Assembly (NCBI GenBank): GCA_016215405.1 | Contig: JACRJQ010000006.1 | Span: 1-64,000 of the forward strand | Direction: 5' to 3' | From: Candidatus Tayloriibacteriota bacterium | GTDB taxonomy: Bacteria; Patescibacteria; Paceibacteria; UBA9973; UBA6065 | DNA: 64,000 nt | In this document: piece after piece, positions 16,356 to 23,722 of the stretch | Position numbering within the stretch: position 1 is the stretch's first letter | Layout: each line of letters starts with the position of its first letter | Translations under genes and position numbers: made by a program | The notes under the pieces: model-generated | Databases searched by the model: none | What the model was told of the DNA's origin: nothing | The model's input: only the letters and a program-made list of their open reading frames with translations

Positions 16356-16420
16356 AGCCGGAGGCGGACGCGCCGAGGCGGGGTCGCGGAGATTTTCAGC
16401 AGAAAATCATCCGTGACCGA
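16356..16420. repeat. 65-bp repeat, copy A
   Basis: This is 61/65 identical to copy B at 16605-16669; the differences fall in one 7-base block. It contains a 15-bp imperfect hairpin (GTCGCGGA, GATTTTC, loop AGCA, GAAAATC, TCCGTGAC). It sits between the broken 5' tRNA-Glu segment and the intact tRNA-Glu. Confidence 0.85.
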
Positions 16421-16461
16421 TTCATCTAGAATCGAACTTCCCCGGCTTGAAAGTGAAATAT

Positions 16462-16533
16462 GGCCCTATCGTCTAATGGTCAGGACGGAAGCTTCTCAAG
16501 CTTTAAATCGGGGTTCGATTCCCCGTAGGGTCA
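16462..16533 (+). tRNA. tRNA-Glu (anticodon CTC)
   Basis: A 72-base cloverleaf folds: acceptor GGCCCTA with TAGGGTC, D-arm GTCT...GGAC, anticodon stem GAAGC/GCTTT with loop TTCTCAA (anticodon CTC, codon GAG), T-arm CGGGG/CCCCG with loop TTCGATT, discriminator A. The CCA end is not encoded. A strong terminator follows 4 bases later. Confidence 0.93.
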
Positions 16534-16536
16534 CAC

Positions 16537-16575
16537 ACGCATAAAAGCCCGGCTTCCCGCCGGGCTTTTATGCGT
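16537..16575. terminator. Terminator of tRNA-Glu
   Basis: A perfect 17-bp stem (16537-16553 with 16559-16575) has a 5-base loop and includes AAAA/TTTT flanks. It may act in both directions. A degenerate copy is present at 16701-16740. Confidence 0.9.
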
Positions 16576-16604
16576 GCTTGTGATCGCCGGTGGCGAGAAT
16601 CGAA

Positions 16605-16669
16605 AGCCGGAGGCCCGCGGGCCGAGGCGGGGTCGCGGAGATTTTCAGCAGAAAATCATCCGTGACCGA
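16605..16669. repeat. 65-bp repeat, copy B
   Basis: This second copy lies between the tRNA-Glu terminator and a 3' tRNA-Glu fragment. It has the same hairpin core as copy A. Confidence 0.85.
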
Positions 16670-16680
16670 AAGCGTACCCG

Positions 16681-16698
16681 CGATTCCCCGTAGGGTCA
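16681..16698 (+). pseudogene. 3' fragment of a tRNA-Glu gene
   Basis: These 18 bases are identical to the 3' end of the intact tRNA-Glu (T-loop CGATT, CCCCG, TAGGGTCA). They are followed by a decayed copy of the tRNA terminator (16701-16740). It is the remnant of a second tRNA-Glu plus terminator. Confidence 0.8.
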
Positions 16699-16798
16699 CA
16701 GCACGATAAAAAGCAGGCTTCTCGCCTGATCTTTCTTGTGCCTCATGACCGCCATATCACAGAGATCAAAGACAACCTCTCTCCAGCATACCTGCCCT

Positions 16799-16830
16799 TA
16801 AAATCAGTATCATATATGATACTGATTTTA
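16799..16830. repeat. 32-bp perfect palindrome
   Basis: The sequence reads the same on both strands, with half-site TAAAATCAGTATCATA. Its core AGTATCAT/ATGATACT recurs imperfectly at 33453-33486. The rest of 16534-16929 holds the tRNA terminator, repeat B, the tRNA fragment and no gene. Confidence 0.8.
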
Positions 16831-16929
16831 GGCGGCTCTTTTGCTGTCATCCATATCCATACTGGCTGAAAGAGACGGACTCGATAGAGGGAACCGAGGA
16901 GCGAGAGGCGATCCGTAGCCTCTTCGCCT

Positions 16930-17334
16930 CTATATGAAGTCGACCGTGAAGTTATACATCCCCATGGAGCAGAGCCCTCTGAGAGTCGTACCGGGCGCTT
17001 GCGCGGACACCTCTATGTCAGTCGTCCCTGTACGAGGGAGGAATCCAGAGTAGCCGATAGAGGGTATGGTGAGAGCAGCCGAACAGTCGAAGGTTCCCTT
17101 CGTAGTGAGCCGAAGAACGGTCGGCACGCCGGATGCGGCCTGCGACTTGCGCGGCGAATATCCCCCTTTCGCGCCGATGTCTATCACCTGGACGCCGTTC
17201 TCCATGGCGACGTTCCCTTTATCCGGCGCAGGCCCTGCGCCCTCCCCCGTCGCGCCGCGAGAGAGCGTGAAAGCTCCGCCTATGAGGAGGCCCGCGATGA
17301 TTACCGAAACGATCGTGGCGACAGATTTCTTCAT
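16930..17334 (-). CDS. Anchored cupredoxin-like copper protein
   Basis: The protein has 134 residues: an N-terminal membrane anchor (about 7-27), a linker, then a cupredoxin-like beta domain. Likely metal ligands are the Cys and two Met of LCSMGMYNF near the C-terminus, plus a Cys at GTFDCSAAL. It probably binds copper outside the membrane. It is the last gene of the copper island but has its own TATAAT six bases before the ATG, so it can be expressed separately, probably from a leaderless mRNA. Confidence 0.8.
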   Translation of the reverse strand: MKKSVATIVSVIIAGLLIGGAFTLSRGATGEGAGPAPDKGNVAMENGVQVIDIGAKGGYSPRKSQAASGVPTVLRLTTKGTFDCSAALTIPSIGYSGFLPRTGTTDIEVSAQAPGTTLRGLCSMGMYNFTVDFI

Positions 17335-17340
17335 AGAGAG

Positions 17341-17346
17341 ATTATA
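17341..17346 (-). promoter_or_regulatory. -10 box of the cupredoxin gene, six bases from the ATG
   Basis: A perfect TATAAT on the minus strand ends six bases before the start. It sits directly after the end of the upstream gene. Confidence 0.55.
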
Positions 17347-18372
17347 CTAGAGGTTAAGGATCGGCGGGATCACCCCTATCGCCGCGAAGCTCGAAAGCAG
17401 GTTAAGGAGGGCGAACATCACGATGACGAGTCCCGCCGTTTTGAAGAATATGCCGGATCTCGATCCTTTGCCGATAGAAAGCGAGCTGAAGCTCACCAAG
17501 GCGAGGACAGGCAGGGTGCCGAGCGCAAAGGAGAGCATGGTGAGGCCGCCCGACAAGAAGCTCCCCGTAGAGAGCGAATATATCTGCATCGACTGTGTGA
17601 ATCCACACGGCAGAAAGAACGTCGCGACGCCGAGCGCGAGGGGCGTGAGCCGATGATTCCACTTAGAGACATCGAGAGCCTTTCCGGAGAGAGCCTTCGG
17701 CATCGACGGCAAAAGCCGTTTCGGCCACTCGAACACATCGAGGAGATTGACCCCCACAACGAGCATGACGAGGCCGATAAGGAGCGAGAGGACGAACGTC
17801 CCTGTAGCGCCGAGGGCGAATGCCGATCCGATAGCGCCTATGACGCCTCCAAGGACGAAGAAGGCGACGAGACGACCGATATGGAAGAGGACCTGAGGCC
17901 TCGTCTTGTCCCCCGCCTTTGCGAACGTGGCGGACATTGAGAGCACTAGACCTCCTACGACCGCCATACAGGTGGAGAGCGATGCGATGATGCCTATCGC
18001 GAACGAGGTGCCTAGCGTAACGGAATCCGAGTTTACGAGATTCACGAGCCCGATCTTCTGCAAGATCACGAACAGCGCGGCGAATCCGAGAGCGAGCGGC
18101 AGAGCGATCTTAAAGTCGGACCACTTTACCGAGTTACTTCTCTTTTCCTTTGATATGCCATAGCCATGCTTCGAGACGGCCCCCGAAACGATGCCCTCGA
18201 CCTCGCTGTCGGTCTTGGAGCCGAAATCGCCCGTGACCTCGACCTCTCGGGTAGCGAGGTCGGCCTTTGCCATGGATATGGCGGGAATATCGCCAAGCTC
18301 GCTCTCGATGAGGGCCTCGCAAGCCTTGCAGTGCATTCCCGTCGTGTAGAACCTGTAAGTCTTCATGCTCAT
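17347..18372 (-). CDS. HMA domain fused to SafE/DsbD-like membrane domain
   Basis: The protein has 341 residues. An N-terminal heavy-metal-associated domain (metal site GMHCKAC, Cys15 and Cys18) is followed by six or more membrane spans (about 90-340) of the SafE/CcdA type. Conserved Cys lie within the membrane (STCMAVVGG and FLPCGFTQ). Such proteins are found with CopA in many bacteria and are thought to handle copper or thiol redox at the membrane. Its start overlaps the copA stop by 4 bases (ATGA), indicating coupled translation. Confidence 0.85.
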   Translation of the reverse strand: MSMKTYRFYTTGMHCKACEALIESELGDIPAISMAKADLATREVEVTGDFGSKTDSEVEGIVSGAVSKHGYGISKEKRSNSVKWSDFKIALPLALGFAALFVILQKIGLVNLVNSDSVTLGTSFAIGIIASLSTCMAVVGGLVLSMSATFAKAGDKTRPQVLFHIGRLVAFFVLGGVIGAIGSAFALGATGTFVLSLLIGLVMLVVGVNLLDVFEWPKRLLPSMPKALSGKALDVSKWNHRLTPLALGVATFFLPCGFTQSMQIYSLSTGSFLSGGLTMLSFALGTLPVLALVSFSSLSIGKGSRSGIFFKTAGLVIVMFALLNLLSSFAAIGVIPPILNL

Positions 18373-20636
18373 AGCGTTTTTGATTTTATCCTAAGAGAAT
18401 TGCCTACTACCGAGACCGACGAGAACGCCATAGCGAGCCCGGCGAATATCGGATTGAGAAGCCATCCGAATATCGGATAGAAGAGGCCTCCCGCCAAAGG
18501 GATGCCGACGACATTATATACGAACGCCCAGAAAAGATTCTGCTTTATGCCCCTCATCGTCATCTTCGAGAGGCGTATCGCCTTTACCAGCTTGGATATG
18601 TCTCCATGGAGGAGCGTTATACCCGCAGACTCTATGGCCACGTCAGTACCGGTCGCCATAGCGATGCCGATATCGGCCTGAGCTAGCGCAGGGGCGTCGT
18701 TCACGCCGTCGCCCGCCATGGCCACGACCTCGCCCTTCGATTGGAGCTCTTGTATATGATTGAGCTTATCCTCCGGCATGACTTCCGCGACCACTTCGTC
18801 GATACCCACCTTCGACGCTATCGCGCGAGCGGTATTGCGGCTATCCCCGGTGAGCATGACCGTCCTGAGACCGAGCTTTCTCAGCTCCTTTATAGCGACG
18901 ATCGCCTCCGGCTTTACTGCGTCAGCGACGAGGACGATGCCCATGACTTCGCGCTTCGTCGCAAGGACTATCGGAGTCTTACCCTCTAGGGTCTCGCGCT
19001 CGAGCAGAGCCAAATCGACGGCGAGGCCGAGGCTTATAGCGAGCTTAGGGCTGCCTGCGTAATACTCCACGCCCGCGATCTCGCCCCTAAGCCCCTTACC
19101 CTTTATTGCTTCGAAACCCGACACGCTTTGAAGCGCGACCTTCTTCCTTTCCGCATACGCGACGATGGCGTGCGCTATAGGATGCTCCGACCTCTTTTCA
19201 AGCGAGGCGAGGATCGACACGAGCTCGTCGTCGCCCTTAGCGGCCACTCTCTCTATCGACACGAGCTCGGGCTTCCCTTTCGTGATAGTCCCTGTCTTGT
19301 CGAAGACGATGACCGTCGCCTTGTGGAGCTTTTCGAGAGTCGCGGCATCCTTGATGAGGATCCCTTCTCGCGCGCCCTTGCCTACGCCGACGATTATCGC
19401 AGTCGGCGTAGCGAGCCCTAACGCGCATGGACACGCGATGACGAGAATGCCCACGAACGACGAGAGGCCGTACGATATCGCAGCCGAGAAGCCGAGATAT
19501 GACGCTCCCACCGTAAGCCATAAGGCGAGAGAGACGAGCGCGAGGATAAGCACGATAGGGACGAATACTCCGGATATCTTGTCGGCAAGCGCCTGTATAG
19601 GCGCTTTCGAGCCCTGAGCCTCCTCGACCATCTTTACGATATGCGCGAGCATGGTCTCTGAGCCGACCTTCGTCGCCCTAAACGTGAATGTGCCCGTGGT
19701 ATTGAGGGTGCCTCCAACGACAAGGTCGCCCGCTTTCTTCTCTGTCGGCACAGGCTCCCCCGTGATCATAGATTCATCGACGAACGACGCTCCGTCGACG
19801 AGGACGCCATCTACAGGGATCTTGCCCGCAGGCTTGACCACGATCACGTCGCCGAGCGCGACCTCTCCCGCAGGTATCTCGACTTCGACGCCGTCCCGGA
19901 TGACGAGAGCGGTCTTCGCCTGAAGCCCCAAGAGCTTCTCTATGGCGTCTCCCGTCTTTTTCTTCGACCTTGCTTCGAGATATTTCCCTAGCGTCACGAA
20001 GCCTACGACGACGATGGTGACGTCGAAATACGTATATTCAGGGAGAGCCAGGGCGGAAGCGAACGCGGGCACGAGCAATATAAGCGAGCTATATATGAAC
20101 GCCGCGAGCGTCCCTATGCCGATGAGAGTATCCATATTCGCAGCCCCGTGTCTGGCGAATCTGGCGACGCCCTTTATGAAAGGCAGGCCTATCCAGAACA
20201 TGAACACCGCGGAAAGGACGAGAAGGGCTGGCTCGAATATCTCCATAGGCAACGGAAGGTTCGGCACGGACGAGAACGTCTGCGCCGCGATATCCCAGAG
20301 CATGAGAGCGAATACCGCTATCGTCACAGGGAATGAGAACTGCGCTTTGGAATGCAGCGCGTGGACGTCTCCGTCGTGGTCGTGCTTTGCCGCAGCGCCG
20401 TCATTCTGAGGCGCCCCTTCTCGCGACGGCTCTTCGAGCGAGTATCCGAGCTTCTCTATCTCGGCGTTAAGTTCCAGGACACTGGTTTTTTTCGAGTCGA
20501 GCTCGATCACGGCCTTCTCGTTGCCATAATTGACCTCTGCGCTCGATACGCCCGGAACCCTCTTGAGCTTCTTCGAAATGATTGTCGCGCAGCTCGCGCA
20601 ATGCATCCCTTTTACTTTGAATATCGTTTTTGACAT
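18369..20636 (-). CDS. copA: Copper-exporting P1B-type ATPase
   Basis: The protein has 755 residues. It has one HMA domain with GMHCASC (Cys13, Cys16), a His-rich linker (about 85-95), and eight membrane helices. The ion-site CPC is at 402-404, the actuator TGE at 292-294, the phosphorylation motif DKTGT begins at Asp446, and HP and GDGVNDAP motifs are present. It exports Cu(I) from the cytoplasm at the cost of ATP. It is flanked by DUF305 and the HMA-SafE gene and is under the CsoR-type promoter at 21503-21531. Confidence 0.97.
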   Translation of the reverse strand: MSKTIFKVKGMHCASCATIISKKLKRVPGVSSAEVNYGNEKAVIELDSKKTSVLELNAEIEKLGYSLEEPSREGAPQNDGAAAKHDHDGDVHALHSKAQFSFPVTIAVFALMLWDIAAQTFSSVPNLPLPMEIFEPALLVLSAVFMFWIGLPFIKGVARFARHGAANMDTLIGIGTLAAFIYSSLILLVPAFASALALPEYTYFDVTIVVVGFVTLGKYLEARSKKKTGDAIEKLLGLQAKTALVIRDGVEVEIPAGEVALGDVIVVKPAGKIPVDGVLVDGASFVDESMITGEPVPTEKKAGDLVVGGTLNTTGTFTFRATKVGSETMLAHIVKMVEEAQGSKAPIQALADKISGVFVPIVLILALVSLALWLTVGASYLGFSAAISYGLSSFVGILVIACPCALGLATPTAIIVGVGKGAREGILIKDAATLEKLHKATVIVFDKTGTITKGKPELVSIERVAAKGDDELVSILASLEKRSEHPIAHAIVAYAERKKVALQSVSGFEAIKGKGLRGEIAGVEYYAGSPKLAISLGLAVDLALLERETLEGKTPIVLATKREVMGIVLVADAVKPEAIVAIKELRKLGLRTVMLTGDSRNTARAIASKVGIDEVVAEVMPEDKLNHIQELQSKGEVVAMAGDGVNDAPALAQADIGIAMATGTDVAIESAGITLLHGDISKLVKAIRLSKMTMRGIKQNLFWAFVYNVVGIPLAGGLFYPIFGWLLNPIFAGLAMAFSSVSVVGNSLRIKSKTL

Positions 20637-20641
20637 CGAGA

Positions 20642-21205
20642 TTAGACGTTATACCATTCGAGCCTCCATGACTTGAACGTCTCGAGGGTCGTCTTGAGGA
20701 ACGCCTCGACCGCGTCTGCATTATCGAGGACCTCCGCTCTGCTCGACTTGGTCCTGGCTTCCTGCGTCATCTCTATGCCTGCCTCGTGATGGGAGATAAG
20801 GGCATTAAGGAATCTCAGATCGAACTTCTCGTCCGAAGGGCCGAGATTCGCGACGACAGGATCCTGAGCTTCTCGTGCGTCTCCATACCAAGCCCTCTTC
20901 CATGAATAGAGCTCGGCGATGAGCTTTGGCTCGCCTGCGAGGATATCCTTCGAAAGGCTCTTTATCTCCTGTCTTTTCGCGCCCTGCGCCGCCTGCTCTG
21001 CGAGGAGCATGGCGCCGCGATGATGGGCGGCCATGGCGTCGATATACCTCTTGTCGAGGCTCTTATCGGCCCTCCCGAGGCCCATCGTGCCCTTCTCATA
21101 CATCGAGGTCCTGTATTCGGGCGAAAAGGAGTAACCGACCGCTGCGCCCAGAAGGCCCGACGTCACCATTAAACCCGTCGCGAGATAGATAGATATTTTG
21201 TTCAT
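20642..21205 (-). CDS. DUF305 exported protein
   Basis: The protein has 187 residues: an N-terminal membrane anchor or signal (about 6-26) and two DUF305 half-domains carrying the paired-His motifs AAHHRGAML and ISHHEAGIEM, each followed by Gln/Glu-rich helices. DUF305 proteins recur in copper- and silver-resistance operons and probably bind metal through these His and Met residues. It lies 5 bases upstream of copA in the same operon. The start has CATAAC 8 bases ahead, which may give an extra internal promoter. Confidence 0.88.
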   Translation of the reverse strand: MNKISIYLATGLMVTSGLLGAAVGYSFSPEYRTSMYEKGTMGLGRADKSLDKRYIDAMAAHHRGAMLLAEQAAQGAKRQEIKSLSKDILAGEPKLIAELYSWKRAWYGDAREAQDPVVANLGPSDEKFDLRFLNALISHHEAGIEMTQEARTKSSRAEVLDNADAVEAFLKTTLETFKSWRLEWYNV

Positions 21206-21225
21206 ATAAATTTGTTATGGTTCGA

Positions 21226-21495
21226 TTATCTGCGCTTAAGCCTATAGACCTTAAGGATCTCTTCTTTCGCCTTGTCCTCTTCCCCCGCCTTTACTTGGTC
21301 GATAGCGCAGGTGGACAAGTGGTTCTCCATGACCGCGTCCTCGATCCCGGAGAGGGCCTGCTTGACGGCTGAGGTCTGGGTTATCACGTCGATGCAATAC
21401 ACGTCGCTCTCTATCATCTCCGCGAGCCCTCGCACCTGACCTTCGACTATCTTGAGGCGGCGAAGGAGCGCCTCTTTTGAAAATTGTTTTTTCAT
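21226..21495 (-). CDS. csoR: CsoR-type copper-sensing repressor
   Basis: From the ATG at 21495 the protein has 89 residues. The longer reading frame would run back through the operator and promoter and is rejected. The all-helical CsoR/RcnR fold is recognisable (LLRRLKIVEGQVRGLAEMI) and the Cu(I) ligands Cys34, His59 and Cys63 are in place. The apo-form represses by binding GC-rich palindromes and Cu(I) releases it. The matching palindrome lies in the spacer of its own promoter. It is the first gene of the copper operon. Confidence 0.95.
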   Translation of the reverse strand: MKKQFSKEALLRRLKIVEGQVRGLAEMIESDVYCIDVITQTSAVKQALSGIEDAVMENHLSTCAIDQVKAGEEDKAKEEILKVYRLKRR

Positions 21496-21502
21496 ATCCG
21501 AC

Positions 21503-21531
21503 AGCATATACCCCCTGGGGGTATATGTCAA
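21503..21531 (-). promoter_or_regulatory. csoR promoter with embedded CsoR operator
   Basis: On the minus strand TTGACA and TATGCT are 17 bases apart. The palindrome CATATACCCCC-T-GGGGGTATATG (21505-21527) fills the spacer and part of both hexamers. The ATG begins only 7 bases after the -10, so the transcript is leaderless or nearly so. Confidence 0.92.
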
Positions 21532-21566
21532 CTGCGTACGGGGAGGACGCATAAAACAGCGAGTGG

Positions 21567-21572
21567 TATAGT
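21567..21572 (+). promoter_or_regulatory. -10 box of the 281-residue gene, six bases from the ATG
   Basis: TATAGT ends six bases before the ATG at 21579. No clear -35 is seen. The promoter is divergent from csoR. Confidence 0.5.
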
Positions 21573-21578
21573 ACAGAC

Positions 21579-22424
21579 ATGACTATAAAGCCCTCCCTCC
21601 TGGCCGTAGCGGCGCTCGCACTGGTCTCGCTCTGCCCTCTTTCACTGCTCGGCGCAACGGGCGTAGGCTTCGTTAAAAGCCCTCTTTGGTTCTCAAAATC
21701 CTCCTTCGCCGAGGGAGAGACTGTGAAGATATTCACCGCTCTTCAGAATTCGAGCGACTCGGACCTGAGAGGCCGCATGGTCTTCTATTCTGACGGAAAG
21801 GAGATAGGGTCCTCCTCATTCTCGATACTCTCAGGAAACTCAGAGGTGATCTGGTCGAAATTCTCGGCCGAGGCGGGCTCGCACAGGTTCTCTGCCAAGA
21901 TCGTGGGAGGCACGCTCGAAGGCGATGACGGCTCCACCGAGCCCGTCGCAGAGTCCGCGACCGAGGCCATAGAGATAGCGGTCCTTCCCCGCCCCGCGGA
22001 CGCTCCCAAAAAGGACTATGTCGCATCGGCCACCGATTGGCTCATCGAAAGATCGGCCGCGGTCGAAAGCGAGGAAGCCGAAACGGCGCCGAGCGAGGTC
22101 TCAGACCTTATCGCCAAGATCGATGCGAAGAATTCGACCGTAAAGGGTGCCCTCGACGCCGTAAAAGGCGCGATAGCGAAAGCTGACGAGGCGATAGAGA
22201 GCGCTCAGGAAAAGCTCCTCGATAAGAGCCGCGAATACAGGGAAAGAAAAAAGGATGACGGCACTGCGTCCCCTTTCGATAACGCCGCCGCGCTATTCTT
22301 CGCGGCGGGCTCCGCCTTTCTCGGATGGAAGACCGCCGTCTATCTCATCGCTCTATATGCCCTCTGGAAGGCCTTCCGATTCTCTGTGCGGACGATAAAA
22401 GGGATCGGCTCAACCGAGGAGTAA
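21579..22424 (+). CDS. Exported membrane-anchored protein with Ig-like domain
   Basis: The protein has 281 residues: a signal peptide (about 1-25), a beta-sandwich domain at about 30-130 reminiscent of CARDB/DUF11-type folds (FSKSSFAEGETVKIFTAL), an Ala/Glu/Lys-rich coiled-coil stretch (150-225) and a C-terminal membrane span (about 240-262) with a short basic tail. The function is unknown; the layout suggests a stalked surface protein. It is divergent from csoR by 83 bases and convergent with murF, and shows no sign of copper ligands. Confidence 0.78.
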   Translation: MTIKPSLLAVAALALVSLCPLSLLGATGVGFVKSPLWFSKSSFAEGETVKIFTALQNSSDSDLRGRMVFYSDGKEIGSSSFSILSGNSEVIWSKFSAEAGSHRFSAKIVGGTLEGDDGSTEPVAESATEAIEIAVLPRPADAPKKDYVASATDWLIERSAAVESEEAETAPSEVSDLIAKIDAKNSTVKGALDAVKGAIAKADEAIESAQEKLLDKSREYRERKKDDGTASPFDNAAALFFAAGSAFLGWKTAVYLIALYALWKAFRFSVRTIKGIGSTEE

Positions 22425-22426
22425 GC

Positions 22427-23722
22427 CTATCTCTTCGCCCATTCGTCTTCCTGTCTCACGAGGAGCTCGCTCGCTTTGGACGGATCGGCGAGGAGCGCCT
22501 TCGAGACCTTCTCCATCCTCATCGATTGAGAGCCTTTGACGAGTATGGCATCGCCCGCTCGCGCCAGATCTGCGACCGTCTTCGCCGCCTCTTCGGACGA
22601 ATCGAAGAGCCTTATCATATCCTTCGGCATGCCGGCCTCGCTCGCGCCCGCCGCGATGTATCTCGACATCTCGCCTACCGCGAAGAGCATGTGGAGGCTC
22701 TCCCCGACGAGCCTGCCGATCTCCCTATGCGCACTTTCGGCGTTCTCTCCGAGCTCCTTCATATCGCCGAGCGCTGCGATCTTCCTGCCGCGTATCGAGA
22801 GGCTCGAGAGCGCCTTTATCGCCTCCGCGCATGCCAAAGGAGACGAATTATAGGTATCGTCGAGGACGATAGACCCAGAGGTCCCGTCGAGCATCCGCAT
22901 CCGGCCTTTCGGAGATTCGAATCCATCGAAGGCGCTCGGCACGACTCCCTCTATGTGTAGGACTCTCGCGACGGCGCAGGCGGCGGCGAGAGGATAGACC
23001 AAGTGGTCGCCGAGGACGCCTCTGAGCTCTATCTGCGCTTCTCTGCCACCCAGATCGATGACGGCCCTCTGGCCTACAGGAAGGCCGCGAACGCCCTTGT
23101 CGTATGCGATCGACGACTCGACGATGCGAGGCATCGCCCCCTTCGACGACCCGTAGAATACCTTCGTCGCGGAGATATCCTTGACGGCCTGTTCGAAGAG
23201 CAGGTCGTCGGCGTTCACGACGAGAGTCCCTTCCGGCCTTAGCGCGTGCGCCAGGAACATCTTCTCGCGCAAGACCGCCTTCGAGTCGGGAAAATTCTCT
23301 ACGTGCACAGGGACGAGGGACATGCGAGTGAGGACCACGATGTCCGGGCGAAGCCATTTGGAGACGGACTCTATATCCCCAGGACGGTCCGCGCCCACTT
23401 CGAGGACGAGGAGCTCCGGAAAACTTTTAGAGAGGAACGCGGCCTTGAACCCCTTTACGATATTCGCCGCCCAGAGCGAAGCGGACGACCATCCGTTCTC
23501 GAGGCCGAGGATGGCGAGAGGCAAGCCTATCTCGCTATTCATGCTCTTCTGGCTCTTGCGGGCCTTAAAGGAAGCGGATACGACGGCATAGACCGCATCC
23601 TTGGTGGAAGTCTTGCCCACGTTCCCTGTTATCGCGATGATGCCTGGGTCGTGACGCCTCAAAGCCGCCTTGGCTTCCCAGGTGAGGACGGCTACGATTA
23701 TTTTCTTTAGAAGCGATTTCAT
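22427..23722 (-). CDS. murF: UDP-N-acetylmuramoyl-tripeptide--D-alanyl-D-alanine ligase
   Basis: The protein has 431 residues, close to the family length. The Mur-ligase P-loop ITGNVGKTSTKD is at about 29-40, the central domain carries VGADRPGDIESV and NADD, and the C-terminal domain carries LDDTYNSSPLAC and LGDMKELG. It adds D-Ala-D-Ala to the UDP-MurNAc-tripeptide in the cytoplasm. MurE and MurF look alike; the absence of a clear MurE substrate-binding motif and the position after ftsI favour MurF. It overlaps ftsI by 4 bases. Confidence 0.87.
   Translation of the reverse strand: MKSLLKKIIVAVLTWEAKAALRRHDPGIIAITGNVGKTSTKDAVYAVVSASFKARKSQKSMNSEIGLPLAILGLENGWSSASLWAANIVKGFKAAFLSKSFPELLVLEVGADRPGDIESVSKWLRPDIVVLTRMSLVPVHVENFPDSKAVLREKMFLAHALRPEGTLVVNADDLLFEQAVKDISATKVFYGSSKGAMPRIVESSIAYDKGVRGLPVGQRAVIDLGGREAQIELRGVLGDHLVYPLAAACAVARVLHIEGVVPSAFDGFESPKGRMRMLDGTSGSIVLDDTYNSSPLACAEAIKALSSLSIRGRKIAALGDMKELGENAESAHREIGRLVGESLHMLFAVGEMSRYIAAGASEAGMPKDMIRLFDSSEEAAKTVADLARAGDAILVKGSQSMRMEKVSKALLADPSKASELLVRQEDEWAKR

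Noticed and set aside
16276..16698. A single tRNA-Glu split by a long intron
   Set aside because: The 5' and 3' pieces lack about nine bases of the T-arm between them, and a full tRNA-Glu lies inside; duplication plus decay explains the layout better.
21226..21552. Longer CsoR starting at 21552
   Set aside because: The extra residues would be encoded by the operator and promoter; the ATG at 21495 gives the normal CsoR length.
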